Assembly (NCBI RefSeq): GCF_042643265.1
Contig: NZ_JBHRRZ010000016.1
Coordinates: 62,001-126,000 of the forward strand
Direction of reading: 5' to 3'
DNA: 64,000 nucleotides
Origin: Virgibacillus_O sediminis
GTDB lineage: Bacteria > Bacillota > Bacilli > Bacillales > Amphibacillaceae
Below are positions 1 through 7,317 of this stretch, piece by piece. Numbering within the stretch: the first letter of the stretch is position 1; every line of letters begins with the position of its first letter. The position numbers and the translations under genes are program-made. The notes beneath the pieces were generated by a model. That model was not told the origin of the DNA and did no database searches. It saw only the letters and a program-made list of their open reading frames with translations.

Positions 1-85
1 AATAAATGGAAAACTGTTTCTGCTGCCATTCACTCAATTCTATCCCTTTCTCTTCTAACACTTTCACAAACTGTTCTGGATTCAT
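1..85 (-). CDS. rsmG: 16S rRNA (guanine527-N7)-methyltransferase RsmG, N-terminal fragment
   Basis: Only the first 28 codons lie in the window; the gene runs off the left edge. The start is the ATG read leftward from base 85, preceded by an AAGGAG ribosome site about ten bases upstream. The fragment begins MNPEQFVKVLEEKGIELSE, which matches the N-terminal helix of RsmG, and the gene follows mnmG as it does in nearly all Bacilli. RsmG uses S-adenosylmethionine to methylate G527 of 16S rRNA. The catalytic domain is outside the window, so the call rests on the N-terminus and the neighbourhood. Confidence 0.85.
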   Translation of the reverse strand, partial: MNPEQFVKVLEEKGIELSEWQQKQFSIY

Positions 86-108
86 TGGTGGATTGCTCCT
101 TATGTAAG

Positions 109-141
109 ACAGCCCTTCCCCCTCTGAACGGGAGGGGCTGT
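109..141. terminator. Stem-loop between mnmG and rsmG
   Basis: Twelve-base arms (109-120 and 130-141), with one G-T pair, close a nine-base loop. The T-rich tail lies on the plus-strand side (142-149), so for minus-strand mnmG transcripts it is a hairpin without a strong U tract. It may only attenuate read-through into rsmG. Confidence 0.5.
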
Positions 142-180
142 TCTTTATTAAATGTTTTCAGCCTTGTTCCTTATCCCTGA

Positions 181-2067
181 TTAATTTGCAACTCGGGCTA
201 TGTTCCCCTGTTCAATATAAACCAGCAGAATGGAGACATCGGCAGGATTCACCCCGGAGATGCGGGAAGCTTGTCCTACAGAAAGCGGGCGGACTTTTTT
301 CAGTTTTTCTATCGCTTCTGTAGCAAGCCCATTGATATCATCATAATCAATGTCTTCCGGTATTTTCTTATCTTCCATTTTAAGCATACGCGCTACCTGT
401 TCATGTGCCTTCTGAATATAACCCTCATACTTGATTTGAATTCCCACCTGTTCTTTCACTTCCTCTGGAAGCTCAGGGCTAGAATCAATCATCCGGGTTA
501 CCAGATCATAAGAAAGTTCAGGGCGTTTGATCAGGTCATAGGCACGGACGGCCTCCTTCAGTGGAGTGCCACCGGCCTCTTTCATAATTGTTTGCACTTC
601 ATCGGTCGGCTTAATAATGATTTTATCCAATCTTTTCTTCTCCGCTTCCACCAACTCTTTCTTTTCCGTGAACCGGTTATAGCGCTCCTCTGAAATCAAT
701 CCAAGGTTGTATCCAAGTTCTGTCAACCTTAGGTCTGCATTGTCATGGCGAAGGAGCAGGCGGTATTCTGCACGGGAAGTAAGCAGACGGTACGGCTCAT
801 TAGTCCCTTTCGTTACCAGGTCATCAATCAATACACCGATATAAGCTTGGGAACGGTCCAGGATAACTGGTTCCTTGCCTAGCGTTTTTGCGGCTGCGTT
901 GATTCCTGCCATGATACCTTGTGCTGCAGCTTCTTCATAACCGGATGTACCGTTGATTTGTCCGGCTGTATAAAGCCCGGAAATTTTCTTTGTCTCCAGC
1001 GTTGGCCACAGTTGTGTAGGAACAATGGCATCATACTCGATCGCATATCCTGCACGCATAATTTCTGCATTTTCAAGACCTTCTACACTGCGGACCATTT
1101 CATGTTGTACCGATTCCGGCAGGGAAGTGGACAATCCTTGTACATACACCTCTTCCGTATCTCTTCCTTCGGGTTCGAGGAAGATTTGATGACGAGGCTT
1201 ATCATTGAAGCGGACAATCTTATCTTCAATAGAAGGACAGTAACGCGGCCCTGTTCCCCGCTTCATGCCGGAATACATAGCTGACAGGCTTAGGTTTTCA
1301 TTGATCACTTCATGGGTGAATTCATTCGTATACGTCAGCCAGCATGGAATCTGGTCAGTAATGAATTCCGTTGTTTCATAGGAGAATCCCTGTGGTTTGT
1401 CGTCCCCCGGTTGGATTTCCGTCTTGGAGTAGTCGATAGTATGGCTGTTGACACGTGGCGGTGTTCCAGTTTTGAACCTTGTCAGTTCAAATCCAAGCTC
1501 TTCCAGATGCTCTGAAAGCTTGACAGATACACGTTGATTATTCGGACCGCTTTCGTATTCCAGGTCTCCCATCAAAACTTTGCCACGGTTGAATGTACCT
1601 GTAGTGATAATGACGGTTTCCGCTGAATAGGCTGCCTTTGTTTCCGTGATGACACCTTTGCAGACACCATCTTCCACAATCAGTTCATTTACCATACCTT
1701 GCCTCAAGGTGAGGTTCTTCTCATTTTCAATGAGGTTCTTCATCTCTTTGATATATTCCGGTTTATCTGCTTGGGCACGCAATGCCTGTACGGCCGGCCC
1801 TTTCCCGGTATTAAGCATTCTCATTTGGATATACGTTTTATCTATCACTTTTGCCATCAAGCCGCCGAGAGCATCCACTTCACGTACGACGATCCCTTTT
1901 GCAGGTCCGCCGACCGAAGGGTTGCACGGCATAAAGGCGACCATATCAAGATTCAAGGTCAACATCAATGTTTTTGCGCCCATCCGCGCCGCAGCATAAC
2001 CAGCTTCAACTCCGGCATGCCCCGCGCCAATGACGATTACATCATAATGGCCTGCATTATATGTCAT
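181..2067 (-). CDS. mnmG: tRNA uridine-5-carboxymethylaminomethyl modification enzyme MnmG (GidA)
   Basis: This 628-residue protein is full length for MnmG, the FAD-dependent partner of MnmE. The pair installs the (carboxymethyl)aminomethyl group on wobble U34 of several tRNAs. The dinucleotide-binding motif GAGHAG is at residues 14-19 and the family signature PCNPSVGGPAKG follows near residue 50. The C-terminal helical region, ending PLSVGQASRISGVNPADV, is the MnmE- and tRNA-contacting domain. The gene lies just downstream of mnmE with a 36-base gap, consistent with one transcription unit. Confidence 0.97.
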   Translation of the reverse strand: MTYNAGHYDVIVIGAGHAGVEAGYAAARMGAKTLMLTLNLDMVAFMPCNPSVGGPAKGIVVREVDALGGLMAKVIDKTYIQMRMLNTGKGPAVQALRAQADKPEYIKEMKNLIENEKNLTLRQGMVNELIVEDGVCKGVITETKAAYSAETVIITTGTFNRGKVLMGDLEYESGPNNQRVSVKLSEHLEELGFELTRFKTGTPPRVNSHTIDYSKTEIQPGDDKPQGFSYETTEFITDQIPCWLTYTNEFTHEVINENLSLSAMYSGMKRGTGPRYCPSIEDKIVRFNDKPRHQIFLEPEGRDTEEVYVQGLSTSLPESVQHEMVRSVEGLENAEIMRAGYAIEYDAIVPTQLWPTLETKKISGLYTAGQINGTSGYEEAAAQGIMAGINAAAKTLGKEPVILDRSQAYIGVLIDDLVTKGTNEPYRLLTSRAEYRLLLRHDNADLRLTELGYNLGLISEERYNRFTEKKELVEAEKKRLDKIIIKPTDEVQTIMKEAGGTPLKEAVRAYDLIKRPELSYDLVTRMIDSSPELPEEVKEQVGIQIKYEGYIQKAHEQVARMLKMEDKKIPEDIDYDDINGLATEAIEKLKKVRPLSVGQASRISGVNPADVSILLVYIEQGNIARVAN

Positions 2068-2103
2068 TGCTCTTCATCCTTTCTATTATCATAAAATTAC
2101 TGT

Positions 2104-3483
2104 CTATTTTCCAAGGCAAAATTGCGAGAACAGTTGGTCAATCAGGCTATCACTAGCCGTATCGCCAATAATTTCACCTAAAAATTCCCACGTTCTTGTT
2201 ACATCTATCTGAACGATATCCATCGGCATGCCGAGTTCGATGCCTTCCATCGCTTCCTCAAGTGCCGCTTTGGCTTGTTTCAACAATTGAATATGCCTTA
2301 CATTGGAGACATACGTTAAGTCACCTGTATCTATTTCACCGGAGAAGAAAGTTTTAGCAATAGCTGTCTCCAGTTCATCCACCCCTTCTTCTTTCAGAAG
2401 GGAAGTCGTCACCAATGGATTCCCTTCCGTCAGCCTGTTTACTTCATCCAAATCAAGCTTCCGTTCCAAATCCGTTTTATTGATGATGACAATATATTCA
2501 AGGCCTTTAACTGCCTCAAAAAGCTTTTTATCTTCCTCTGTCAATTCCTCATTATTATTCAGCACAAAAAGAATCAAATCTGACTCCTTCAGAACCTGAC
2601 GGGATCTTTCCACCCCGATCTTCTCTACAATATCCTCTGTTTCCCTGATACCAGCTGTGTCGACTAACCTCAAAGGAACTCCGCGTACATTGACATATTC
2701 CTCTATCACATCTCTCGTGGTTCCAGGAACTTCTGTAACGATTGCCTTATTTTCCTGTACGAGCGTGTTCATCAAGGATGACTTCCCGACATTCGGCCGT
2801 CCGATAATGGCCGTCGCCAGCCCTTCCCTGAGGATTTTCCCTTGTTTGGCCACTTGCAGCAGCTCTTCAATTTCTGCATGAACCTCTTTGGTCTTTTCAC
2901 GCATCATTTCATGGGACATTTCTTCCACATCATCATACTCTGGATAGTCGATATTCACTTCGACATGGGCTACAGTTTCCAGCAATGTTTGCCGGTATTT
3001 CTGAATTAGCCCTGAAAGCCTTCCGTCCATCTGTTTCAATGCAACAGACATGGCTTTGTCTGTTTTCGCCCGGATCAAATCCATGACTGCTTCAGCCTGT
3101 GACAGGTCGATCCGCCCATTCAGAAAAGCTCTTTTGGTGAACTCACCCGGCTCGGCGAGTCTAGCCCCTTTGGAGAGGAGGATTTCCAATACACGATTGA
3201 CAGCGACCATCCCACCGTGGCAATTAATCTCGACGACATCTTCCCGGGTGAATGTTTTCGGCGCATGCATGACGGAAACCATTACTTCCTCGGCAACTTC
3301 ACCAGTCTCCGGTTCGATAATTTTCCCGTAATGGATCGTGTGGGAATCCACCTTTTTCAGCTCTTTGCCCTTAAACACTTCTGATGCAACAGAAATTGCC
3401 TCCGGACCACTTAATCTGACAATCGCAATCGCCCCTTCTCCAGTGGGCGTAGATATTGCAGTAATTGTATCTGTTTCCATCAT
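2104..3483 (-). CDS. mnmE: tRNA modification GTPase MnmE (TrmE/ThdF)
   Basis: The 459-residue protein has the three-part layout of MnmE. An N-terminal folate-binding dimerisation domain comes first. A GTPase domain inserted in a helical domain follows, with GRPNVGKSS (P-loop), DTAG (G3) and NKTD (G4). The C-terminus is FCLGK, whose Cys is the conserved residue of the family. It works with MnmG on tRNA wobble uridines. The frame opens with two Met codons (3483 and 3480), and either could start. The upstream intergenic region carries three perfect DnaA boxes. Confidence 0.97.
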   Translation of the reverse strand: MMETDTITAISTPTGEGAIAIVRLSGPEAISVASEVFKGKELKKVDSHTIHYGKIIEPETGEVAEEVMVSVMHAPKTFTREDVVEINCHGGMVAVNRVLEILLSKGARLAEPGEFTKRAFLNGRIDLSQAEAVMDLIRAKTDKAMSVALKQMDGRLSGLIQKYRQTLLETVAHVEVNIDYPEYDDVEEMSHEMMREKTKEVHAEIEELLQVAKQGKILREGLATAIIGRPNVGKSSLMNTLVQENKAIVTEVPGTTRDVIEEYVNVRGVPLRLVDTAGIRETEDIVEKIGVERSRQVLKESDLILFVLNNNEELTEEDKKLFEAVKGLEYIVIINKTDLERKLDLDEVNRLTEGNPLVTTSLLKEEGVDELETAIAKTFFSGEIDTGDLTYVSNVRHIQLLKQAKAALEEAMEGIELGMPMDIVQIDVTRTWEFLGEIIGDTASDSLIDQLFSQFCLGK

Positions 3484-3602
3484 TTCACCTCCAACATTCC
3501 TATTTATATATTTAAACGTTAATTATAAGTGTCTTTTTAGCAACAACCAATTTCAGTCGTCACTAACTTAATAGAATATCACAAATGAAAGCAAAAATAA
3601 AG

Positions 3603-3611
3603 TTATCCACA
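3603..3611 (+). promoter_or_regulatory. DnaA box, perfect TTATCCACA
   Basis: An exact match to the 9-mer DnaA box lies 31 bases before a palindromic pair of the same box, upstream of mnmE and outside oriC proper. Confidence 0.7.
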
Positions 3612-3631
3612 AATTATTTTTAACTGCCTAG

Positions 3632-3669
3632 AAAGGGCCGATTATCCACATGTGGATAATCGGCCCTTT
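3632..3669. promoter_or_regulatory. 38-bp perfect palindrome formed by two head-to-head DnaA boxes
   Basis: Arms of 19 bases (3632-3650 and 3651-3669) are exact reverse complements with no spacer. The centre is TTATCCACA (3642-3650) abutting TGTGGATAA (3651-3659), and the outer part is AAAGGGCCG/CGGCCCTTT. The element follows the yozQ-like stop codon (minus strand), so its RNA could also form a strong hairpin, although the U tract behind it is poor. A DnaA-binding site near thdF (mnmE) is known in B. subtilis, which supports a DnaA role here. Confidence 0.7.
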
Positions 3670-3678
3670 GCATACTTT

Positions 3679-3915
3679 TTATTTATATCCTTTTCTCTCT
3701 ATGTCCCTGCCATGCTTACTGGTAAGTTCACCTTGCTCATCAACCTGGTCTATCTTTCCGTCAATGGTGCCTTCCATATAATCGTCCGATACCTGCTCAT
3801 GTGTGATAGCCATCCCTTTGGACAATTCTCCACCGCTTTGGTAATCTTCCGGATCATACATTTTCTCTGCGACTTTTTCAGCATCTTCCCTGCTGATTTT
3901 TCCCTTCTTATCCAT
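3679..3915 (-). CDS. YozQ-like small protein (DUF4025 family)
   Basis: The protein is 78 residues long, hydrophilic and acidic. I place the start at the ATG at 3915 because AAAGGAGG lies eight bases upstream; a longer frame opening at 3936 has no such site. The core YDPEDYQSGGELSKGMA followed by THEQVSDDYMEGTI resembles the DUF4025/YozQ proteins of Bacillus, whose function is unknown. There is no signal peptide or membrane segment. It sits between mnmE and jag on the same strand, where B. subtilis has no gene. The family call is from memory of the motif. Confidence 0.7.
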   Translation of the reverse strand: MDKKGKISREDAEKVAEKMYDPEDYQSGGELSKGMAITHEQVSDDYMEGTIDGKIDQVDEQGELTSKHGRDIERKGYK

Positions 3916-3973
3916 ATGATCTGCCTCCTTTTCCACTTTAGGTTCTGCAGAAATCCAGTCAATATGAAGAAAA

Positions 3974-4231
3974 TCAATGTAAACTTTTTAAAATGCTGTC
4001 CAAATCATCCTGCAGTTGCTCCACTTCTTCCTTCTTAAGTAGCACGGGCAGCTGATCATTGACAGTAATAGTACATGAGTCGCTCTGTTTTTCCAGGTAA
4101 CTCGACAGCTGGAGAAGCTGCTTTCCACTTAGGGTGGACTGGGTGGAAAGGGTTTTTACCTGGGTCAGATAAAAGACCTCTCCTGGTACATCGAACTCTC
4201 CACTAAAGACCGTTCCGCTAAAATGATTCAT
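3974..4231 (-). CDS. Small protein of unknown function
   Basis: This 85-residue frame begins MNHFSGTVFSGEFDVPGEVFYLTQ and has a good AAAGGAG ribosome site seven bases before its ATG. It is codirectional with the yozQ-like gene, which follows after a short gap. The protein looks soluble: a beta-rich N-terminal half is followed by a helical, acidic C-terminus. I recognise no domain. The ribosome site and strand-consistent position support a real gene, but nothing indicates its role. Confidence 0.6.
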   Translation of the reverse strand: MNHFSGTVFSGEFDVPGEVFYLTQVKTLSTQSTLSGKQLLQLSSYLEKQSDSCTITVNDQLPVLLKKEEVEQLQDDLDSILKSLH

Positions 4232-4422
4232 CTCAATACTCCTTTTACCCTAGTATCTCCCCAAACAGCACCGTTTATTAAAAAAATATCCCGAACAAAG
4301 GCATAAAGCTGCTCTCCCTCAACGGTGGGTATGCAATAAGAATAACGTGCAGAGCTACGTCGCCGCAGGAGCTGGATGGGTTGCGCCTGTTAACCATCCG
4401 TCATTTATGGGGTTTCCTGCAA

Positions 4423-4459
4423 TAAAAAAAGCCTCGGAACATCCGAGACTTTTTTCTTG
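4423..4459. terminator. Terminator downstream of jag
   Basis: Arms GCCTCGGA and TCCGAGAC (one mismatch) are flanked by A-rich sequence on one side and T-rich sequence on the other, so the element can work in both directions. It ends the rpmH-to-jag run on the minus strand. Confidence 0.75.
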
Positions 4460-4461
4460 TA

Positions 4462-5073
4462 TCAATCTGGTTTTATGACGATATGGCGATGTGGTTCCGC
4501 CCCATCTGAATAAGTGGAGACTCCCCTATTTTGTAGGGTATTATGGACAATTTTCCGTTCAAAAGAAGGCATAGGGTCAAGAGCGACTTTTTTATCAAGC
4601 CGCTTCGCCTTTTCCGCCATCTTGATCGCCAATGCCTCCAATGATTCTTTTCGCCTCTCCCGATAACCTTCTGCATCAATCATAACAGTGTAGTAACGGT
4701 CGTTTTCTCTATTAATGGCGAGCTGCGCCAAATACTGAAGTGCATTGAGCGTCTGGCCACGCCTGCCGATTAAGCTGGCTAAATGTTCACCGATTAACTC
4801 ATAGGTGATGTGCTTTCCGCCAATCTTTGTATGGACCTGTACATCTACTCCCATGTTTTCAGTTACTTTTTTTAAGTAGTCCGCCGTTTCCTCTGCCGGG
4901 TTCCTATGAAGGGTTACTTTTACAACTGCACGCTTCGCACCGAAGCCAAATATCCCCTTTTTCCCCTGATCAATTACTTCAACGTCCACTTGGTCCTTCG
5001 TGGTGTTTAATTGCTCTAAAGCTGAATGAACCGCCTCATCAACCGTTTGACCGCTGGCAGTTAATTCCTTCAC
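4462..5073 (-). CDS. jag: RNA-binding protein KhpB/Jag
   Basis: At 203 residues it has the full Jag architecture. A Jag_N domain (about 1-50, with KKGIFGFGAKRA) is followed by a KH domain (about 70-140, with LIGRRGQTLNALQYL) and a C-terminal R3H domain (MPSFERKIVH through GAEPHRHIVI). It binds RNA and is linked to cell elongation and sporulation in Firmicutes. The start is a GTG at 5073 with GGAGGAG upstream; it overlaps the yidC stop by one base, indicating translational coupling. Confidence 0.95.
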   Translation of the reverse strand: MKELTASGQTVDEAVHSALEQLNTTKDQVDVEVIDQGKKGIFGFGAKRAVVKVTLHRNPAEETADYLKKVTENMGVDVQVHTKIGGKHITYELIGEHLASLIGRRGQTLNALQYLAQLAINRENDRYYTVMIDAEGYRERRKESLEALAIKMAEKAKRLDKKVALDPMPSFERKIVHNTLQNRGVSTYSDGAEPHRHIVIKPD

Positions 5074-5849
5074 TATTTTTCTCCTCCATTATTGCTCATC
5101 ATTGGCTTATTGATAAGTAGAACCTGTATTACCATGAAGATATTACCGGTCACCCAGTATAATGCCAATGCCGCCGGGAAAAATACCGCAAATATCCCAA
5201 TCATCAATGGCATAACATAAAGCATGATCTGCATTTGGACAGCCATCTGCGGGTTCGTCTTCGCTGTAGCATTCGTTGACATCATCAACTTTTGCTGCAG
5301 ATATGTGAAACCTGCTGTCAGTATCGGCAGGATGAAGTACGGATCCGGTGAGCCGAGTTCAAACCACAGGAACGAATGCGTACTGACTTCACCTGTCCGC
5401 ATAATTGCATGATACATGGCAATCAGTATCGGCATCTGAACTAATATCGGAAGACATCCAGCAAGTGGGTTTACACCATGCTTCTGGAACAGAGCCATCG
5501 TCTCCTGCTGCAGTTTCTGCTGTGTCTGCTGATCCTTGGAACTATATTTTTTCTGCAATTCCTGCAGTTCCGGCTGTATCGCCTGCATTGCTTTTGTACT
5601 TTTGAGCTGCTTTACGTTCAGTGGAAGTAATACCAGCCTGATAATGACGGTAAGAATGATAATGGAAATACCATAACTTTCATTGAATACTTCAGCTATA
5701 TTAATGATAGCCCAGGACAGCGGATAGACGAAGAAGCTGTTCCAGATCCCCTCGCTCTCCGAAGTGATCGGCTGGTCAACTTCCATACAGCCTGTCAATA
5801 GTGCCGTTGCCCCAATGAGCATTAGCAGCAGCATATATTTTTTCTGCAC
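5073..5849 (-). CDS. yidC: Membrane protein insertase YidC/SpoIIIJ, lipoprotein form
   Basis: I place the start at the GTG at 5849, nine bases after AGGAGG. This gives 258 residues; the open frame extends further but has no ribosome site. The N-terminus is a lipoprotein signal with lipobox LLTGC (Cys21). After it come five predicted hydrophobic segments including the YidC core IIILTVIIRLVLLPL, whose arginine is the conserved groove residue. YidC inserts membrane proteins, and the SpoIIIJ paralogue is needed for sigma-G activation during sporulation. The gene lies between rnpA and jag, as in other Bacilli. Confidence 0.95.
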   Translation of the reverse strand: MQKKYMLLLMLIGATALLTGCMEVDQPITSESEGIWNSFFVYPLSWAIINIAEVFNESYGISIIILTVIIRLVLLPLNVKQLKSTKAMQAIQPELQELQKKYSSKDQQTQQKLQQETMALFQKHGVNPLAGCLPILVQMPILIAMYHAIMRTGEVSTHSFLWFELGSPDPYFILPILTAGFTYLQQKLMMSTNATAKTNPQMAVQMQIMLYVMPLMIGIFAVFFPAALALYWVTGNIFMVIQVLLINKPMMSNNGGEK

Positions 5850-6030
5850 TTTCTTTTTCCTCCTAACTTCTTCAAAACCCGGCATGTCCCACACGACACC
5901 CCAGGCTGACAAGGGCAAATTTCTACTTGCTATTCTAACGTAATTCTGCGGGTGATTCTATGGAAATGTCATCCCCCAGACGCCCAGAAAAGCAGGAGAT
6001 GTTCGCCCCCTTTTCATGCTGGATGTTCCT

Positions 6031-6387
6031 TCAGCCATTATTTCTGTCATTTTTGAGTAAGCGTTCCTTATATAATAAATGATTCAAACTTTTTTTAATT
6101 TGACCAAATTCCATGTCCTTTGTCGGCTTTCTAGCAATAATGACAATATCATATTCATCAGGAAGATGTTCCTCCATTTCCTGAAACGCCTGGCGGAGGT
6201 ACCTTTTGATCCTGTTTCTGGTCACAGCGTTTCCAATTTTCTTCCCCACCGAAAGACCGATGCGGAAATGCTTCTGCCCAGGCTTCCTTACATAGTATAT
6301 AACAAGCTGGCGATTGGCAAAAGACTTTCCACGCTTAAAAGCAAATTGAAACTCTTCATTCTTTTTGATTCTGAACTCTTTTTTCAT
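6031..6387 (-). CDS. rnpA: Ribonuclease P protein component RnpA
   Basis: The 118-residue basic protein contains the RnpA signature RNRIKRYLRQAF and an RIGLSVGKKIGNAVTRN stretch. It is the protein cofactor of RNase P, which matures tRNA 5' ends. Frames begin at GTG 6390 or ATG 6387; the ATG has the better spacing from AAAGGTGAT. It follows rpmH, with a hairpin between the two genes that probably lowers its expression relative to the ribosomal protein. Confidence 0.96.
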   Translation of the reverse strand: MKKEFRIKKNEEFQFAFKRGKSFANRQLVIYYVRKPGQKHFRIGLSVGKKIGNAVTRNRIKRYLRQAFQEMEEHLPDEYDIVIIARKPTKDMEFGQIKKSLNHLLYKERLLKNDRNNG

Positions 6388-6483
6388 CACTGATCACCTT
6401 TACTGCAGCAAACCACCCGAGCGGTTACGAGCTATTATGTAAAAGAACGATATTCCTTAATTGTATTCAAATGAAGAAAAAGA

Positions 6484-6501
6484 CCACTGAAATTTCAGTG
6501 G
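6484..6501. terminator. Palindromic terminator/attenuator after rpmH
   Basis: An 18-base perfect palindrome (CCACTGAAATTTCAGTGG) begins one base after the rpmH stop codon. On the minus strand it is followed by a U-rich run (complement of 6470-6483). It lies between rpmH and rnpA. Confidence 0.75.
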
Positions 6502-6502
6502 C

Positions 6503-6637
6503 CTATGCAGATAATACTTTTCTTCCTTTACGGCGACGACGAGCGAGAACTTTACGTCCATTTTTAGAGCTCATACGTGTACGGAAGCCGTGAACTTTTT
6601 TACGCTTACGGTTATTTGGTTGGAATGTTCTTTTCAT
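6503..6637 (-). CDS. rpmH: 50S ribosomal protein L34
   Basis: This 44-residue, strongly basic protein starts MKRTFQPNNRKRKKVHGF and ends RRRRKGRKVLSA, which is diagnostic for L34 of the large ribosomal subunit. The start ATG at 6637 has GGGAGGTGC upstream. It is the first gene of the minus-strand run leaving oriC. It is too short for many gene callers but unambiguous. Confidence 0.97.
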   Translation of the reverse strand: MKRTFQPNNRKRKKVHGFRTRMSSKNGRKVLARRRRKGRKVLSA

Positions 6638-6717
6638 AATTTCTGCACCTCCCTAAAGGGGTTCTACTACCCTGTATATCAAATTTTCTTTTCATCCATC
6701 CATAGACAGTCTTTGTA

Positions 6718-6747
6718 ATTATAAATTCTAATATGTTCCCTTGTCAA
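6718..6747 (-). promoter_or_regulatory. Sigma-A promoter for rpmH
   Basis: Read on the minus strand, TTGACA (6747-6742) and TATAAT (6723-6718) are both exact consensus hexamers with an 18-base spacer. They lie about 80 bases upstream of the rpmH start. Confidence 0.8.
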
Positions 6748-6838
6748 CTCTCTTTTTAAATATTAGAAGGCTGCCTGATCTCCTGGATTCATTCTGTACT
6801 AATACACCTGTTCTAATACAGAATGCCGCCCCCTCTAT

Positions 6839-7179
6839 TTATCCACACCCCTTGTCAGTTGTTTTACTATGCTAGTCTGACTATCCACATCACATATCGA
6901 CAAGAAACTCACAAAATATAGGGTTGTGGAAGAAAAATATATACAGGTGTTGGGATTTGTGGATAAGTGTCGGAAATGCATTGCACTGCTTGTATTTATT
7001 TGGTATTATATTTGTGTTTAACTCTTGTGGATGGATTTCCTCCACCAAAACTTACCCACAATTTGTGGATAGCCTGTGGATAATTATACACACCCTCGTT
7101 GATATACTTATCAACAGAAATGTGGATAGCGTTCATAAACTTTTTAATTCCCCTTCTGTAAAACCTTTCTCTATCCACA
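6839..7179. other. oriC: oriC, upstream DnaA-box cluster (rpmH-dnaA intergenic)
   Basis: The rpmH-dnaA gap (6638-7317) has no convincing gene and holds a dense DnaA-box cluster. Perfect boxes lie at 6839-6847 (plus), 6958-6966 (minus) and 7075-7083 (minus). One-mismatch boxes lie at 6881-6889, 7052-7060, 7064-7072, 7108-7116, 7121-7129 and 7171-7179. The layout matches the upstream half of the bipartite oriC of Bacillus. Two boxes lie just before and within about 60 bases after the putative dnaA promoter, consistent with DnaA autoregulation. Confidence 0.9.
6981..7009 (+). promoter_or_regulatory. Putative dnaA promoter
   Basis: TTGCAC (6981-6986), a 17-base spacer and TATTAT (7004-7009) form a good sigma-A promoter inside the DnaA-box cluster. 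A perfect box ends 15 bases before the -35 element. The predicted leader to dnaA is about 300 bases. Confidence 0.65.
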
Positions 7180-7317
7180 AGGGGATGAGAAAAAATCTAT
7201 GATTTCAATCTGCATTTGCATTAACTGAAGTTCGGTTTATCATATAGAGCCTTATCCTTTCCCCAGCGGAGAGATAGGCTTTTTCTGTCATTTATCCGTG
7301 AAAGGAGTGAAATCAGG

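Noticed and set aside
6924..7202. Open frames on both strands within oriC
   Set aside because: They arise from repeated DnaA-box sequence and have no ribosome sites or family resemblance.
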